DNA of 64,000 bases, from contig CANGPA010000003.1 of NCBI GenBank assembly GCA_947455645.1, forward strand, positions 1-64,000, given 5' to 3'. Positions 21,565 through 31,256 of this stretch are shown piece after piece; positions within the stretch are counted from its first letter, which is position 1; each line of letters opens with the position of its first letter. The notes beneath the pieces are model-generated. The model did no database searches, was not told the DNA's origin, and saw nothing but the letters and a program-made list of their open reading frames with translations. The position numbers and the translations under genes are program-made. Source of the stretch: Hyphomicrobiales bacterium (GTDB lineage: Bacteria > Pseudomonadota > Alphaproteobacteria > Rhizobiales > Beijerinckiaceae).

Positions 21565-22071
21565 ATGTTTGTTTCAGCAGATGCTCCAATACTCCGAATG
21601 ACGATTAGACCTAATCGGTCTCTAACCTCGCGAGGAGCTTGGTTGGTGATCACCTTTGTCTCTGGCTTTGGCTTAATCCTGAGTATTCCATTTATTGTTC
21701 TCGGATATTGGCCCGTAGTTGGATTTTATGGTCTGGATATTGGCCTCCTAGCGCTTGCCTTTCGAGCAAGCATAACGGCTTCACGACAAGCCGAAGAACT
21801 GATCTTATCACCCATCGAATTACTTGTTCGTCGTCGTTATCGCTCCAACATGGTCCAAGAATGGCGATTTAACCCAATTTGGACGCGTCTTGATGCCGAG
21901 CAGGATAAGGAGCTCGGCATTTCTAGCATAACACTCGTCTCACGCGGTCAACATATTGTTATTGGACAGTTTCTAGGGCCGCAGGAAAAGTCGAAATTAC
22001 TCGTGAAGCTGTCTTCCGGGCTCGGTCAAGCAAAACGGGGCCTAGCTTTCAATCATGAGGCGCAACAATAG
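21565..22071 (+). CDS. DUF2244 membrane protein
   Basis: Integral membrane protein of 168 residues with two adjacent hydrophobic segments (about 27-70) and a C-terminal soluble beta-rich part (RRRYRSNMVQEWRFNPIWTRL and IVIGQFLGPQEKSKL), the standard layout of the DUF2244 family, usually found near nth or cytochrome oxidase genes in alphaproteobacteria. Molecular function unknown. Divergent from nth. Confidence 0.82.
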   Translation: MFVSADAPILRMTIRPNRSLTSRGAWLVITFVSGFGLILSIPFIVLGYWPVVGFYGLDIGLLALAFRASITASRQAEELILSPIELLVRRRYRSNMVQEWRFNPIWTRLDAEQDKELGISSITLVSRGQHIVIGQFLGPQEKSKLLVKLSSGLGQAKRGLAFNHEAQQ

Positions 22072-22141
22072 ATTTCGGGTGTCGGGACGTTTTTGAACTC
22101 GATAAGGTCAGCAATGAAAATTATCCGAGCGAGTTTCAATC

Positions 22142-23026
22142 ATGTTGACCGATACTACAGAGATAAAGTGGCCTCCGTCTGAGTCTGAGGTCTCTGATTA
22201 CGATAAAGTTAGACGTGCAATTGCGTTTATCAGCGCAGAATGGCGGGAACATCCCAGTTTAGAAGAAATTGCTGCTCATATTGGCGTTTCGATACCGCAT
22301 TTACACGCAATTTTTCGTCGATGGTCGGGGCTGTCACCCAAGGCGTTCCTTCAAGCTGTTACACTCGATCATGCCCGTCGCGTTTTGCGGAGCAATGCGC
22401 CACTTCTGGACGCGTCTTATGAACTTGGCTTATCCGGGCCTGGCCGTCTCCATGACCTCTTCATAACCCACGAATCGATGTCACCTGGAGACTGGAAGGC
22501 TGGCGGAGCAGGGCTATTGCTATCATACGGCTTTCATCCCTCCCCTTTCGGTGAAGCAATAGCCGTTTCGACAGACCGGGGATTGGCGGGGCTTGGATTT
22601 GTCGATGATAACGATCGAGAGGCCGCTCTCCAAGACATGAAAACGCGATGGCCGCGCGCAAATTATATTATGGATCAAGACGTTACCCGACCCTATGTGG
22701 TTAGGGCTTTCGACCCATCATTATGGACCCGCGAACAGCCCTTGCGGATAGTGATGATAGGTAGTGACTTTGAGATCCGGGTTTGGGAGGGGCTCTTACA
22801 GATTCCATTTGGCCGAATAACAACTTACGGAGACCTCGCAAAGTCCCTTCAGCAGCCTACCGCTGCCCGTGCCGTGGGTTCTGCAGTTGGCCGGAATCCA
22901 ATATCCTTTGTTGTGCCCTGTCATCGAGTGATCGGGAAATCAGGTTCATTAACCGGCTATCATTGGGGCTTAAATCGAAAACAAACTATTCTGGGCTGGG
23001 AAGCCTGTCAGCTGGTAACACCATAA
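22142..23026 (+). CDS. AraC-type helix-turn-helix fused to O6-methylguanine-DNA methyltransferase (Ada-like)
   Basis: Protein of 294 residues resembling Ada without its N-terminal zinc/phosphotriester domain. Residues about 20-115 form an AraC/XylS HTH; residues about 205-290 are the methyltransferase with the acceptor Cys in VPCHRVIGKSGSLTGYHWG. It probably repairs O6-alkylguanine and may regulate transcription, but without the phosphotriester sensor it cannot be switched as E. coli Ada is. Lies upstream of dnaK, in its own transcription unit. Confidence 0.9.
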   Translation: MLTDTTEIKWPPSESEVSDYDKVRRAIAFISAEWREHPSLEEIAAHIGVSIPHLHAIFRRWSGLSPKAFLQAVTLDHARRVLRSNAPLLDASYELGLSGPGRLHDLFITHESMSPGDWKAGGAGLLLSYGFHPSPFGEAIAVSTDRGLAGLGFVDDNDREAALQDMKTRWPRANYIMDQDVTRPYVVRAFDPSLWTREQPLRIVMIGSDFEIRVWEGLLQIPFGRITTYGDLAKSLQQPTAARAVGSAVGRNPISFVVPCHRVIGKSGSLTGYHWGLNRKQTILGWEACQLVTP

Positions 23027-23074
23027 AAACACACCCGATCTTTGTAATTTCTTATGTTTCGAACCTTCGCCGTT

Positions 23075-23103
23075 CTTGAAGCGCCCTAGGTACCCTCCTA
23101 TAT
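23075..23103 (+). promoter_or_regulatory. Predicted RpoH (sigma-32) heat-shock promoter of dnaK
   Basis: CTTGAA at 23075-23080 and CCTATAT at 23097-23103, a 16-base gap, fit the alphaproteobacterial RpoH pattern CTTG-N18-CYTATNT. The dnaK start lies about 130 bases downstream, leaving a long untranslated leader. No CIRCE element (GAGTGCTAA-type) is seen here, so dnaK control by HrcA is not suggested. Confidence 0.65.
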
Positions 23104-23236
23104 AGCCATAGAACTCAGGCCAAATAGGCCTTGCTAAGAATTCCACTTTTCAATTTCAGATCTCCGTTTGGATCGAAAAGTGCTGTCGGTGTGGCTTTGG
23201 CAACCGACAAACTTGTTAAATACAGGGGACTTAAGA

Positions 23237-25153
23237 ATGGCTAAAGTTATCGGTATCGACCTAGGCACAACCAATTCGTGCATCGCCGTAATGGATGGTA
23301 GCGCGCCAAAAGTTATCGAAAACGCTGAAGGCGCACGCACAACCCCCTCTGTTGTGGCCTTCACAGACTCAGATGAACGGCTGGTTGGTCAGCCCGCAAA
23401 ACGGCAAGCCGTTACCAACCCTGAAGCAACGTTCTTCGCAATTAAGCGCCTGATTGGTCGTACTTTTTCCGATCCTATGACCCAGAAGGATAAAAGTCTG
23501 GTGCCCTACGAGATCGTGAAAGCCAATAATGGTGATGCTTGGGTTAATGCCCGTGGTAATAACTATTCGCCATCGCAGATTTCCGCCTTCATTCTTCAAA
23601 AAATGAAAGAAACGGCAGAAGCTTTCCTTGGCCAGTCTGTCACACAGGCCGTAATTACCGTTCCAGCATATTTTAACGATGCGCAACGGCAGGCTACAAA
23701 GGATGCAGGCAAAATTGCAGGTCTTGAGGTTTTACGTATCATAAATGAGCCCACCGCGGCCGCACTCGCCTACGGGCTCGACAAGCGTAAAAATGGAACA
23801 ATTGCCGTCTATGATCTTGGAGGCGGCACCTTTGACGTTTCAATCTTGGAAATTGGAGACGGTGTCTTTGAAGTAAAGTCGACGAACGGCGATACATTCC
23901 TTGGCGGCGAAGACTTTGATATGCGTCTTGTCGAGTATTTGGCTGATGAATTTAAGAAAGAACAAGGTATTGATCTACGTAAGGACAAGCTCGCACTTCA
24001 GCGTCTAAAAGAAGCTGCGGAGAAAGCAAAAATTGAGCTGTCGGCGGCCGCACAAACGGAAATCAACCTTCCCTACATTACTGCTGATGCCTCCGGCCCA
24101 AAGCATCTAACATTGAAGTTGACGCGGTCGAAGTTTGAATCTCTTGTTGATGACTTGGTGCAGAGAACCGTAGAGCCTTGTCGTCAAGCCTTAAAAGACG
24201 CCGGACTCAAATCAGGCGATATTGACGAAGTCATTCTGGTGGGTGGCATGACCCGCATGCCGAAAGTGCAAGAAGTTGTAAAGTCATTCTTCGGTAAGGA
24301 ACCACACAAAGGCGTGAATCCTGACGAGGTCGTTGCAATTGGCGCAGCAGTTCAAGCTGGGGTCCTCCAAGGCGACGTCAAAGACGTTTTACTGTTAGAC
24401 GTCACGCCACTTTCTCTTGGAATTGAAACGCTAGGAGGGGTTTTTACGCGTCTTATCGATCGCAATACAACGATCCCAACAAAAAAGAGCCAAGTATTTT
24501 CGACTGCCGAAGATAATCAAACTGCGGTGACGATTCGCGTATTTCAGGGTGAACGTGAAATGGCTGCTGACAATAAGCTTCTCGGTCAGTTCGACCTTGT
24601 TGGCCTGCCGCCCGCTCCACGAGGGGTTCCACAAGTTGAGGTAACATTTGATATTGATGCGAATGGCATCGTAAATGTTTCAGCAAAAGATAAGGCAACA
24701 AATAAAGAACAACAAATTCGTATTCAGGCTTCGGGCGGCCTATCGGACACAGAAATCGAAAAGATGGTAAAGGATGCAGAAGCTCATGCTGCTGAGGATA
24801 AAACTCGGCGGGAGATAGTGGAAGCGAAGAATCAGGCGGAAAGCTTAATTCATTCTACAGAGAAATCTCTCGCTGAGCATGGCGATAAAGTATCCCCATC
24901 TGACAAGGCATCTGTTGAAGGCGCAATTGAGGCTTTAAAATCCGCACTTAGTGGAGAAGATCCCGAAACAATCAAAGCACGCACAACAGACCTTATGCAG
25001 GCCTCAATGAAATTGGGTGAAGCCATGTATGCCTCCCAGCAGTCTGACGGGCCATCAAACCCTAATGATGCAAATGACAATAAAGAAGAAGATGTGATTG
25101 ATGCAGATTTTCGTGAAGTTAACGAAGATGATCACAAGAAGAAACGTAACTAG
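23237..25153 (+). CDS. dnaK: Chaperone protein DnaK (Hsp70)
   Basis: ATP-dependent chaperone for protein folding and stress recovery. The 638-residue protein has the N-terminal ATPase signature [10 protein letters not shown], the [14 protein letters not shown] phosphate-2 type motif (here [12 protein letters not shown]), [11 protein letters not shown], the [14 protein letters not shown] linker region and an acidic C-terminal tail with the [12 protein letters not shown] motif. The ATG at 23237 follows AGGGGA; an upstream in-frame extension to 23168 is not homologous. A hairpin separates it from dnaJ. Confidence 0.99.
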   Translation: MAKVIGIDLGTTNSCIAVMDGSAPKVIENAEGARTTPSVVAFTDSDERLVGQPAKRQAVTNPEATFFAIKRLIGRTFSDPMTQKDKSLVPYEIVKANNGDAWVNARGNNYSPSQISAFILQKMKETAEAFLGQSVTQAVITVPAYFNDAQRQATKDAGKIAGLEVLRIINEPTAAALAYGLDKRKNGTIAVYDLGGGTFDVSILEIGDGVFEVKSTNGDTFLGGEDFDMRLVEYLADEFKKEQGIDLRKDKLALQRLKEAAEKAKIELSAAAQTEINLPYITADASGPKHLTLKLTRSKFESLVDDLVQRTVEPCRQALKDAGLKSGDIDEVILVGGMTRMPKVQEVVKSFFGKEPHKGVNPDEVVAIGAAVQAGVLQGDVKDVLLLDVTPLSLGIETLGGVFTRLIDRNTTIPTKKSQVFSTAEDNQTAVTIRVFQGEREMAADNKLLGQFDLVGLPPAPRGVPQVEVTFDIDANGIVNVSAKDKATNKEQQIRIQASGGLSDTEIEKMVKDAEAHAAEDKTRREIVEAKNQAESLIHSTEKSLAEHGDKVSPSDKASVEGAIEALKSALSGEDPETIKARTTDLMQASMKLGEAMYASQQSDGPSNPNDANDNKEEDVIDADFREVNEDDHKKKRN

Positions 25154-25176
25154 TGTTCCTTCCATAATCAAACAAC

Positions 25177-25206
25177 TGACCCGGTTTGTTAGCTCAAACC
25201 GGGTCA
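25177..25206 (+). terminator. Strong hairpin between dnaK and dnaJ
   Basis: Perfect 12-bp stem TGACCCGGTTTG (25177-25188) / CAAACCGGGTCA (25195-25206) with loop TTAGCT. No T-run follows directly, so it is more likely a partial terminator or a 3'-end stabiliser of dnaK mRNA than a full stop; it would make dnaK expression exceed dnaJ. Confidence 0.7.
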
Positions 25207-25256
25207 CGCTGTAATTTGAGTTTTCAAAAAAATATTGAATAAATAATGATTTAAGC

Positions 25257-26399
25257 ATGAGCAAAAACGACTATTATGAAACCTTGGGTGTTTCAAAGAC
25301 GGCATCGGAATCTGAACTTAAATCAGCTTTCCGAAAGCTTGCTATGCAATATCATCCTGATCGAAATCCTGATAATGCTGAAGCCGAGGCAAAATTTAAA
25401 GAGTTAAACGAAGCCTACCAGATATTGTCAGATGCTCAGAAACGGGCTGCTTATGATCGTTTTGGTCATAACGCATTTGAACAAAATGGAGCGGGTGGTG
25501 GTGGCTTTGGCTTCCAGGGCGACTTCGGCGCCTCAATGTCTGACATCTTTGACGATCTCTTTGGAGGCCTAGGCGGCCGAACTCAAAGGCGCCAATCAGA
25601 CGGTCGTGAACGAGGAGCCGACCTTCGCTTTAATCTTCAAATATCACTTGAAGAAGCCTATCACGGAAAAACAGCGACAATAACGATCCCGACAGCACTA
25701 TCGTGTGATTCTTGCAATGGTTCAGGAGCCCAGTCCGGATCTAAAGCAAAATCCTGTTCGACTTGTAATGGATTTGGCCGTGTAAGGGCAAGCCAAGGGT
25801 TTTTCGCAATTGAGCGAACTTGTCCCAAATGCCAAGGTCGAGGCCAAATCATCGAGAACCCTTGCCGTTCGTGCAATGGTGAGGGAAGGGTTACAAAAGA
25901 TCGAACTCTTTCGGTGAATATTCCTCGAGGGGTCGAAGAGGGAACTCGTATTCGCCTCGCCGGTGAGGGTGAGAGCGGGCTACGCGGCGGCCCCGCTGGT
26001 GATCTTTACATTTTTCTATCAATTACAGCGCACCGATATTTTCAACGTGAAGGTGCAGATCTTTATTGTCGAATTCCAATTTCAATGGTGACCGCAGCTC
26101 TTGGCGGCGACGTTCGTGTTCCAATGATCGATGGAGAAGCACAATCGGTGTCCGTTTCGGAAGGAACCCAGTCTGGCCGTCAGATTCGGATACGCGGTAA
26201 AGGAATGCCTGTCTTACGGTCCCGCGATCACGGCGATCTCTATATTCAAGTTGCAGTAGAAACACCACAAAATCTTACTGCGCGCCAAAGGGATTTACTT
26301 AAAGAGTTCGACTCGGAAAGCTCACGTGAAACGCAACCTGAAAGCGTTGGTTTTTTTTCAAAAATGAAAGAGTTTTTCACGGGTACTGAAGAACCGTAG
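25257..26399 (+). CDS. dnaJ: Chaperone protein DnaJ (Hsp40)
   Basis: Co-chaperone that stimulates DnaK ATPase. The 380-residue protein has the J-domain with HPD (YHPDRNPDN, residues about 31-39), a Gly/Phe-rich linker, four zinc-finger CxxCxGxG-type repeats ([32 protein letters not shown]) and the C-terminal substrate domain. It follows dnaK by 103 bases and is probably co-expressed with it. Confidence 0.99.
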   Translation: MSKNDYYETLGVSKTASESELKSAFRKLAMQYHPDRNPDNAEAEAKFKELNEAYQILSDAQKRAAYDRFGHNAFEQNGAGGGGFGFQGDFGASMSDIFDDLFGGLGGRTQRRQSDGRERGADLRFNLQISLEEAYHGKTATITIPTALSCDSCNGSGAQSGSKAKSCSTCNGFGRVRASQGFFAIERTCPKCQGRGQIIENPCRSCNGEGRVTKDRTLSVNIPRGVEEGTRIRLAGEGESGLRGGPAGDLYIFLSITAHRYFQREGADLYCRIPISMVTAALGGDVRVPMIDGEAQSVSVSEGTQSGRQIRIRGKGMPVLRSRDHGDLYIQVAVETPQNLTARQRDLLKEFDSESSRETQPESVGFFSKMKEFFTGTEEP

Positions 26400-26446
26400 T
26401 TATGCGAATTGATTAACCAATAATAATTCGTTCTCTTGAATCCATT

Positions 26447-27031
26447 ATGAATTCAAGAACCGATCCGGACTTAATTTCCTTTTTTCGTGCAGCACTGCTA
26501 AATCCTTTAGAAATAGGCGCCATTGCGCCATCTAGTCGGCTATTAGCAAAATCGATTGCTTCACTAATCGATCCGGATGACAGTGGGTCAATTATTGAAC
26601 TTGGGAGCGGTACCGGCGTCATAACGGACGCGTTGATCGAAAGAGGAATTTCATCTAAAAGACTAATATTGATTGAAATTGACAAATCATTCTTGGCCAA
26701 ACTTACTAATCGCTTTCCAGACGCATTTTGTATTTCTGAAAGCGCCTATAGACTAGATGTGATTAGGGAACGATATCATATTGAGCCGGCCGCCGTGATT
26801 GTTTCCTGTCTTCCCTTACTATTGCGATCATTACTTGAACGTCAGCAATTTATGGGTGCAGTCACCCGCGCTTTAAAGCCTGGAGGAACTCTGGTTCAGT
26901 TTAGTTATGGAATTAGGGCGCCAATTCCGGGTTCCAGAAGCCTTGTGATCTACTCAAATCCAAAGCGGATTTGGCTTAATATCCCTCCGGCTACAATCTG
27001 GGTATACAGAAAGAGTTTAAATGAACCTTGA
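26447..27031 (+). CDS. Phospholipid N-methyltransferase-like protein (PmtA family)
   Basis: SAM-dependent methyltransferase of 194 residues. The N-terminus (DPDLISFFRAALLNPLEIGAIAPSSRLLAKSIA) followed by IIELGSGTGVITDALIERG matches the rhizobial-type PmtA family, which methylates phosphatidylethanolamine to phosphatidylcholine. The same fold also covers rRNA adenine dimethylase-like proteins, so the lipid substrate is likely but not certain. It follows dnaJ by 47 bases. Confidence 0.78.
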   Translation: MNSRTDPDLISFFRAALLNPLEIGAIAPSSRLLAKSIASLIDPDDSGSIIELGSGTGVITDALIERGISSKRLILIEIDKSFLAKLTNRFPDAFCISESAYRLDVIRERYHIEPAAVIVSCLPLLLRSLLERQQFMGAVTRALKPGGTLVQFSYGIRAPIPGSRSLVIYSNPKRIWLNIPPATIWVYRKSLNEP

Positions 27032-27088
27032 TTGGTGCGAGAGAATCTGAGACGCGGGTCATTAAGTCAATTTTAAAAGGCCCGCGTA

Positions 27089-27793
27089 ATGATCAAAATC
27101 CCTAGCAATGAGCGCTTGATAGTGGCGCTTGATGTAGAGACCGTCGAAAAAGCCCAAGATTTGATCGAGCAACTTGGTGATAGTATTAGTTTTTATAAGA
27201 TTGGCATGGAATTGGTTTATGCTGGCGGTCTTGATCTTGTAAAAACACTCTCAAAAGAAGGCAAAAAGGTTTTTCTCGACTTAAAATTACACGATATTCC
27301 AACGACGGTAGAACGAGCTACGGCACGGATTGCGGACCTCGGGGCAACTTTTCTAACTGTTCATGGTTTCCCGCAGACAATGAAGGCGGCTTTGTTGGGC
27401 AAGGGAAAAAGTAATCTAAATATACTGGCCGTGACGGTGATGACATCCTACGATGATAAGGATCTGAGAGAAGCGGGCTATTCCTGCACAGTACAAGAAC
27501 TTGTAAGAAATCGTGCAGCCCAGGCCCTTGACGCGGGCATCTACGGATTAATTTTATCCCCGCGAGAAGTTTCCGATATTCGTAATGTGGTAGGTTCTAA
27601 ACTTGAACTCATAACCCCAGGTATTCGACCAGCAGGAGCCGAAGAGGGGGATCAAAAGCGTATCATGACTCCTCGCGAGGCAATTAAAGTGGGGGCGGAT
27701 CGAGTTGTTATTGGTAGGCCAATAACTGCAGCAGTTAATCCCAAGGTCGCTGCAATCAATATACTCACCGAAATCGAAGAAGCTATTAGTTGA
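27089..27793 (+). CDS. pyrF: Orotidine 5'-phosphate decarboxylase
   Basis: Last step of de novo UMP synthesis. The 234-residue TIM barrel has the catalytic signature VFLDLKLHDIPTTV with the Asp/Lys tetrad, the N-terminal LIVALDVETVEKAQ and the phosphate-binding ITPGIRPAG and VVIGRPITAA motifs. Same strand as the flanking genes. Confidence 0.97.
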   Translation: MIKIPSNERLIVALDVETVEKAQDLIEQLGDSISFYKIGMELVYAGGLDLVKTLSKEGKKVFLDLKLHDIPTTVERATARIADLGATFLTVHGFPQTMKAALLGKGKSNLNILAVTVMTSYDDKDLREAGYSCTVQELVRNRAAQALDAGIYGLILSPREVSDIRNVVGSKLELITPGIRPAGAEEGDQKRIMTPREAIKVGADRVVIGRPITAAVNPKVAAINILTEIEEAIS

Positions 27794-27859
27794 CCTAATT
27801 TCGATTATTGAGTTTTGTTGAACTTAAGTTGTCGATTACATGGATTGAAAGCTAAATTT

Positions 27860-28678
27860 ATGTCAGATTTGAGGATTGTCGTTGTTGGGGCAGCGGGCCG
27901 GATGGGACGCCATCTCATTCAAACGATTAATGGCATGCCTGGCTTAGTACTAACTGGCGCTTTAGAGCGAACAGGAAGCCCAGTTTTAGGACAAGATTCA
28001 GGCACACTAGCAGGGTGTGGCATTAATAATATTATAATTAAAGACGACCCTTTGGCGGCCCTTGCTGCGGCAGATGCCTTAATTGATTTCACAACACCGG
28101 CTACGACTATTCAGCTATCGGAGCTATCTGCTCAGGCACGCATTGTACACGTCATCGGTACAACTGGGTTGAGCGCTGAAGATCTTGAAAAAATAGAAGC
28201 AGCGGCAAGGCATGCTGTCATTATTCGTTCTGGAAATATGAGCCTTGGCGTTAACCTTCTTGCCGCTCTCGTAAAACGCGTTTCAGAAACTCTTGATCCT
28301 GCATTTGATATTGAGATTCTAGAAATGCATCATCGTATGAAAATTGATGCTCCGTCGGGAACGGCAATTCTTCTGGGAGAGGCGGCCGCCAAAGGTCGAA
28401 AAATCCCTTTAGATGAAAAGCATTCGACTAGAGTTAGAGAAGGCCATACCGGCGCGCGGGAACAGGGTACAATTGGCTTTGCGACACTTCGTGGTGGAAC
28501 CGTAGTCGGTGATCACAGCGTAATATTTGCGGGGCCCTCAGAGCGAATCACACTTTCCCACATTGCTGAAGATCGTAGTATTTTTGCACAAGGCGCCGTC
28601 CGCGCAGCCATTTGGGGCCAAGGTAGAAAGCCAGGGCATTATTCTATGATGGATGTGCTTGGCATTAATGACATATAA
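27860..28678 (+). CDS. dapB: 4-hydroxy-tetrahydrodipicolinate reductase
   Basis: NAD(P)H-dependent reductase of lysine and diaminopimelate synthesis. The 272-residue protein has the dinucleotide motif [21 protein letters not shown], and the substrate-binding [13 protein letters not shown] (about residues 158-170). The frame is open from 27815, but the conserved N-terminus starts at the ATG at 27860. Confidence 0.97.
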   Translation: MSDLRIVVVGAAGRMGRHLIQTINGMPGLVLTGALERTGSPVLGQDSGTLAGCGINNIIIKDDPLAALAAADALIDFTTPATTIQLSELSAQARIVHVIGTTGLSAEDLEKIEAAARHAVIIRSGNMSLGVNLLAALVKRVSETLDPAFDIEILEMHHRMKIDAPSGTAILLGEAAAKGRKIPLDEKHSTRVREGHTGAREQGTIGFATLRGGTVVGDHSVIFAGPSERITLSHIAEDRSIFAQGAVRAAIWGQGRKPGHYSMMDVLGINDI

Positions 28679-28713
28679 ATGGTGCCTTTTTCTCTTAATA
28701 TAAGGATATTTTC

Positions 28714-29334
28714 ATGGAACGCCTGCTTGTGCTCGTTCGGCATGGACAAAGCGATTGGAATCTTAAAAATCTCTTCACCGGCTGGAAAGATCCTGACTTA
28801 ACCGAACAGGGTATTTCGGAAGCGCAGGCTGCTGGCCAAAGGCTTAAATCATTAAATCTCGGATTCGATGTTGCCTTCACTTCCGCGCTAACAAGAGCGC
28901 AACATACATGCAGTCTGATTCTGAACGAACTTGGACAACCGAATCTGAGTACCATTCGCAACTCTGCATTAAATGAACGAGACTATGGCGATCTATCGGG
29001 TCTTAATAAAGACGACGCTCGTGCAAAATGGGGAGAAGAACAAGTGCATCTTTGGCGCCGATCATATGATGTGCCGCCCCCAAATGGAGAAAGCTTAAAA
29101 GATACCGTTGCACGCGTTCTCCCATATTATTGTCAGGAAATTTTACCTCGCGTACTTGATGGGCAACGCGTTATAGTTGCGGCACATGGTAATTCATTGC
29201 GCGCTCTTGTGATGGTGCTAGACCGATTAACCCCCGCGACGATACCTACAATGGAATTAGAAACGGGCATCCCATTGGTTTATCGCTTGAAAGGTAATTC
29301 GATGGTGGAATCCAAAAGGATTTTATCTGCTTGA
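28714..29334 (+). CDS. gpmA: 2,3-bisphosphoglycerate-dependent phosphoglycerate mutase
   Basis: Interconverts 3- and 2-phosphoglycerate in glycolysis/gluconeogenesis. The 206-residue protein is the short alphaproteobacterial form, with the phospho-acceptor [18 protein letters not shown] (His 10), [12 protein letters not shown] and the second catalytic His in [11 protein letters not shown]. Its TGA overlaps the next ATG (TGATG). Confidence 0.96.
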   Translation: MERLLVLVRHGQSDWNLKNLFTGWKDPDLTEQGISEAQAAGQRLKSLNLGFDVAFTSALTRAQHTCSLILNELGQPNLSTIRNSALNERDYGDLSGLNKDDARAKWGEEQVHLWRRSYDVPPPNGESLKDTVARVLPYYCQEILPRVLDGQRVIVAAHGNSLRALVMVLDRLTPATIPTMELETGIPLVYRLKGNSMVESKRILSA

Positions 29335-29849
29335 TGGAAATTCGAAAGCTTCATGCCTTAGAAGTTCGCAAAAGAATTCTAGAGCTTGCAGTCATACTAG
29401 ATGATTGCGTCAAAAATGGCGCATCTGTTAGCTTTATGAATCCCTTTGACCTAGGGGAAGCCTCTAAATTTTATGAGGAAGTTGCGTCAAAGTGCGTTGC
29501 TGGCGAACTTATGCTTTTTGCGGCAATTTTAGATGGCAAGGCTGTGGGGACGGTTCAACTCGCCCCGAGTCAAAAGCCGAATCAGCCGCATCGCGCAGAC
29601 CTCGTAAAAATGTTAGTCCATTCGAAACATCGTCGACTGGGTATAGGCCAAAAACTGCTTGATTTGGTTGATTTCGAAGCAAAAAGTTATGGAATCACAC
29701 TGATTACGCTGGATACGGCGGCGGGGAGTGATGCGGAGCGATTATATTTGCGGGCGGAATATCAAAAAGCGGGTACAATTCCCGATTATGCGCTGTGGCC
29801 AGACGGTGGTTATTGCGACACGACTTATTATTATAAACGCATCGGATGA
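29334..29849 (+). CDS. GNAT-family N-acetyltransferase
   Basis: Protein of 171 residues with the acetyl-CoA binding A-motif VHSKHRRLGIGQKLLDLV and the following GITLITLDTAAGSDAERLY strand, typical of GNAT enzymes. The substrate is unknown. The start ATG (29334) shares its A with the gpmA stop, and the stop overlaps the alkB start, so gpmA, this gene and alkB are coupled. Confidence 0.88.
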   Translation: MEIRKLHALEVRKRILELAVILDDCVKNGASVSFMNPFDLGEASKFYEEVASKCVAGELMLFAAILDGKAVGTVQLAPSQKPNQPHRADLVKMLVHSKHRRLGIGQKLLDLVDFEAKSYGITLITLDTAAGSDAERLYLRAEYQKAGTIPDYALWPDGGYCDTTYYYKRIG

Positions 29850-30535
29850 GGACGACGGTCGCGGTTAAACCCGGTGTTTTGTATTTTCCGGGATATTTTG
29901 ATGTCACCGAGCAGACGGCCCTACTTCACGAAATCAACAATAATGCCAATGAGTTAGAGTGGTTCCAGCCGACCATGCCGCGTTGGGGGACGCCGTTTTC
30001 CGTACGCATGATGAATTTCGGACCGCTCGGCTGGGTGTCGGACAAAAGTGGCTATCGATACCAAGCAACGCATCCCGCGTGCGGCCGCCCATGGCCGCCA
30101 ATTCCAGCAATTTTACTCGATTTATGGCGTACGCAACAACGGTGTTCAGATACTGAACACGGTAGAACAGATACTCCGGAAGGCCCTTGCAATAAGCTAT
30201 CATCGCTTAATTCCGAGCCCGAAGCCTGTCTCGTCAATTATTACGGGCCGAAAGCCAAAATGGGCCTTCATCAAGACCGCGATGAGGAGGATTTGACCGC
30301 GCCGGTTGTGTCGGTCTCGCTCGGCGACACGGCGCTGTTCCGCATCGGGACCGATGAGCGCAACGGACCAACCCAATCCCTCAAACTACACTCGGGCGAC
30401 GTGCTGGTCTTTGGCGGACCCGCACGTCTGGCGTTTCACGGCATCGACCGGATCTACCCCGGAACCTCCCGGCTCCTGCCGGAGGGCGGTCGAATCAATC
30501 TAACACTCCGGCGGGTGACGCGACCGATGCCCTGA
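29846..30535 (+). CDS. alkB: AlkB-type 2-oxoglutarate/Fe(II) DNA dioxygenase with an in-frame insertion
   Basis: Removes methyl groups from 1-methyladenine and 3-methylcytosine in DNA by oxidation. The 229-residue protein has iron ligands H142 and D144 (LHQDRDE), the later His in AFHGIDRI and the 2-oxoglutarate-binding Arg residues in RINLTLRR. Residues about 97-123 are an insert between LLDLWR and EACLVNYY, segments that I expect to lie close together in AlkB; it carries the element also found in queG. The iron-site residues are intact, so activity is probably kept. Confidence 0.92.
   Translation: MRTTVAVKPGVLYFPGYFDVTEQTALLHEINNNANELEWFQPTMPRWGTPFSVRMMNFGPLGWVSDKSGYRYQATHPACGRPWPPIPAILLDLWRTQQRCSDTEHGRTDTPEGPCNKLSSLNSEPEACLVNYYGPKAKMGLHQDRDEEDLTAPVVSVSLGDTALFRIGTDERNGPTQSLKLHSGDVLVFGGPARLAFHGIDRIYPGTSRLLPEGGRINLTLRRVTRPMP
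30140..30211 (+). repeat. In-frame palindromic element, copy B (inside alkB)
   Basis: Begins with a perfect hairpin GTGTTCAG / CTGAACAC around ATA (30142-30160). It has TCAGATACT and ACAGATACT spaced 21 bases, the same arrangement as copy A, and ends in CTATCATCGCTTAAT, matching copy A's CTCTCATCTCATAAT at 12 of 15 positions. It adds about 27 residues with adjoining bases, in frame. Confidence 0.6.
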
Positions 30536-30570
30536 GCCTTAGTAGGGAAACAGGTCTTAGCGAGAGTCTC

Positions 30571-31155
30571 TTAAGATGCGGCGGGTTTTGGTCCACCCTT
30601 GGCAACGCCAACCATAGCGGGTCGCAATACGCGCTCGCCAATCATAAAGCCCGATTGAACGACATTCAACACCGTGCCTGAGGGAACCGACGTGTCCTCG
30701 ATCTCGAACATGGCCTGATGCTGATTGGGATCGAACCGCGTGCCCTGTGGCTCGATGCGGCGGATGCCATGGCGCTCAAACGTGTTGAGAAGATCGCGCT
30801 CGGTCAGTTCGACACCCTCGATGAGCGCCTTGAACGGACCCTCTGCTGCTGCATGACTTTCGGGCGGCACGCTTTCGAGCCCCCGGCGCATGTTGTCGGC
30901 AACCGTCAGCAAATCACGCGCGAATGACGACACGGCATAAGCTCGCGCATCCGCAATTTCCTTCTCGGTTCGGCGACGCAGATTTTCCATCTCGGCCATG
31001 GTGCGCAACGCCTTATCTTTAAGGCTGGCATTCTCGGCATTTAGCGCCTCGATGACGGCGAAGATTTCTGCCTCGCCCGTTGGCTTGGCATCACCCGGAG
31101 CGCCAGCGGCCGCGGCTTCATCGGAGGTGGGTTCGGGCGTGTTCTGATCAGTCAT
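30571..31155 (-). CDS. grpE: Nucleotide exchange factor GrpE
   Basis: Releases ADP from DnaK. The 194-residue protein has a long N-terminal coiled coil (ALRTMAEMENLRRRTEKEIADA), then the beta domain with GTRFDPNQHQAMFEIED and the C-terminal signature GFMIGERVLRPAMVGVAKG. It is the last gene of a minus-strand run after glnD (101-base gap) and is convergent with alkB. It is 9 kb from hrcA, with which it is commonly linked. Confidence 0.97.
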   Translation of the reverse strand: MTDQNTPEPTSDEAAAAGAPGDAKPTGEAEIFAVIEALNAENASLKDKALRTMAEMENLRRRTEKEIADARAYAVSSFARDLLTVADNMRRGLESVPPESHAAAEGPFKALIEGVELTERDLLNTFERHGIRRIEPQGTRFDPNQHQAMFEIEDTSVPSGTVLNVVQSGFMIGERVLRPAMVGVAKGGPKPAAS

Positions 31156-31256
31156 GGGATTAAATCAATATCCTGTCTAAAAGGTCAGATGCGGATATCG
31201 GCGTTTGGCGGCAGAAAATCAAGATTGTTGATCAACTTAACCAGACGGGGTTTCCA

